Part shown: one piece after another, positions 63,568 through 64,000 of the stretch
Numbering within the stretch: position 1 is the stretch's first letter
Layout: every line of letters starts with the position of its first letter
NCBI GenBank assembly: GCA_949987565.1
Contig: OX465118.1
Coordinates: 6,600,538-6,664,537, forward strand
Direction of reading: 5' to 3'
From: Luidia sarsii
Taxonomy: Eukaryota; Echinodermata; Asteroidea; Paxillosida; Luidiidae
DNA: 64,000 bases
The notes under the pieces: model-generated
Told to the model about the DNA's origin: nothing
What the model saw: the letters and a program-made list of their open reading frames with translations, nothing else
Database searches by the model: none
Position numbers and translations under genes: made by a program

Positions 63568-63803
63568 CAAGCTGCCTGGCTGACTGAGGTTGGTTCTCTT
63601 TGCTTGATCATAAAATCATCATACTATGCTTGATTTCAGATTTTTCACCACTAGTGGTTAGATCTTTTCCAGGCCTGTTAGCAGGCTAAGTTTAAGATTC
63701 GTCAATAAAATAATGAAGGAGATATTAACTTGCAAAGTGTATTTTCTGTCCAGCTTCTTTCCGGCGACTGAGTGGTGTGTACTGCTTTCTGCACACACAA
63801 GCT
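63568..63803 (+). repeat. Chimeric monomer (CTAGTGG-type left half, subtype II right half)
   Basis: The left part has GCCTGGCTG, ATGCTTGATTTCAG, CACTAGTGG and CCAGGCCTG, like the unit near 61,965-62,090. The right part has GGCTAAG, AACTTGC, TTTTCTGTCC and GAGTGGTGTG, like the unit ending near 62,405. The switch lies within 63,659-63,686, between the palindrome and the right hairpin arm. This is direct evidence of an exchange inside a monomer. Confidence 0.8.
63647..63658. repeat. Perfect 12-bp palindrome ACCACTAGTGGT, fourth copy
   Basis: It lies 1,611 bp after the third copy and is immediately left of a switch to subtype II sequence in the same monomer. Confidence 0.9.
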
Positions 63804-64000
63804 GCCTAGCTGACTGAGGTTGGTTCTCTTTGCTTGATCATAAAATCATCATACTATGTTCGATCTCAGATTTTTCACCACTGGTGGTTAGATCTTTTCC
63901 AGGCCTGTTAGCAGGCCAAGTTAATTATTCGTCAATAAAATAATGAAGGAGATATTAACTTGCAAAGTGTATTTTCTTTCCAGCTTCTTTCCGGCGACTG

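Larger units (their letters stand above)
1..64000 (+). repeat. Satellite DNA array, ~231-bp monomer, about 277 head-to-tail copies
   Basis: The GCCTAG anchor recurs at 1, 232, 463, 692, 922, 1153 and so on to 63,804, giving spacings of 231, 231, 229, 230 and 231. No stretch of the window breaks the period and no unit is inverted. One unit counted by hand (232-462) has 94 G+C of 231. Neighbouring monomers differ at a few to about fifteen positions, while monomers separated by a higher-order period are often identical. This is the classic pattern of tandem satellite DNA evolving by unequal exchange. Likely location is constitutive heterochromatin of a eukaryote; that is inference, as no flanking sequence is present. 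I do not recognise the family. No gene, RNA gene or mobile element is visible anywhere inside it. Confidence 0.98.
62260..64000 (+). repeat. 6-monomer displacement reaching the window end (1,380 bp)
   Basis: The GAGTGGTGTG unit at 62,392 recurs at 63,772, and the TTAATTATT unit at 62,541 recurs at 63,921. Independently, 61,560 to about 62,047 matches 63,171 to about 63,658 at 1,611 bp (7 monomers). The switch from 1,611 to 1,380 falls at about 63,659-63,686. The last unit is cut by the window end, so the array continues to the right. Confidence 0.83.

Noticed and set aside
1..64000. CRISPR array
   Set aside because: The repeat is about 230 bp with no unique spacers and no cas genes; period and content fit satellite DNA.
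1..64000. Ribosomal DNA spacer, 5S array, telomeric repeat or LTR/transposon array
   Set aside because: No rRNA, 5S, TTAGGG-like, LTR or terminal-inverted-repeat sequence was seen in any unit.
1..64000. Internal half-monomer repeat (dimeric origin), suggested by CTGACTG near 8 and near 196 and by TTTCCAG near 94 and 175
   Set aside because: The shared words are short and their spacings are inconsistent (about 188 versus 81 bp). No extended alignment of the two halves is visible.

Overview
The whole 64 kb window is one uninterrupted head-to-tail satellite DNA array. The monomer is about 231 bp (units of 227, 229, 230 and 231 bp were measured) and GC is about 41% in a hand-counted unit. Every unit is in the same orientation. 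Anchoring on the GCCTAG motif at 1 and at 63,804 gives about 277 complete monomers plus a partial one, with a mean near 230.3 bp. I found no gene, transposon, unique spacer, inversion or array edge; the array runs off both ends. A satellite of this size and purity, with retained CpG sites, points to a eukaryotic chromosome (centromeric, pericentromeric, subtelomeric or sex-chromosome heterochromatin) in a long-read assembly. I do not recognise the family and cannot name the species.

The monomers fall into a limited set of linked-variant subtypes, and the order of subtypes is itself repeated. This is higher-order repeat (HOR) structure, but of an unstable kind. Instead of one fixed HOR unit, the window is a succession of local tandem duplications of 3, 5, 6, 8, 9, 10, 11, 14/15 and 20 monomers. 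Many are present in only about two copies, and several are nested or overlapping. Layout: 1-9,963 (9-mer doublet inside a 28-mer displacement, then a 5-mer doublet); 8,954-19,860 (6-mer and 9-mer doublets inside a 31-mer displacement); 18,588-28,780 (8-mer and 6-mer doublets inside a 25-mer displacement); 27,753-36,784 (20-mer doublet whose second copy lost exactly one monomer); 36,785-37,431 (short link of the same subtypes); 37,432-45,503 (10-mer doublet plus a third partial copy, then an 11-mer displacement); 45,504-51,489 (9-mer, 3-mer and 6-mer relations with more private mutations); 51,490-64,000 (11-, 5-, 14/15- and 6-mer relations, the most diverged part).

Inside each monomer I see a short inverted repeat able to form a hairpin, an odd dyad that becomes a perfect 12-bp palindrome in four monomers, a CA dinucleotide run with 2, 3 or 4 units that explains most of the length variation, AATAAA, and a pyrimidine tract ending in CAG. 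One subtype resembles internal RNA polymerase III promoter boxes. None of these is shown to be functional. The short open frames (about 60 codons) recur once per monomer on the minus strand and are by-products of the repeat, not genes. Comparisons were made by eye against line and offset positions, so mismatch counts are approximate.
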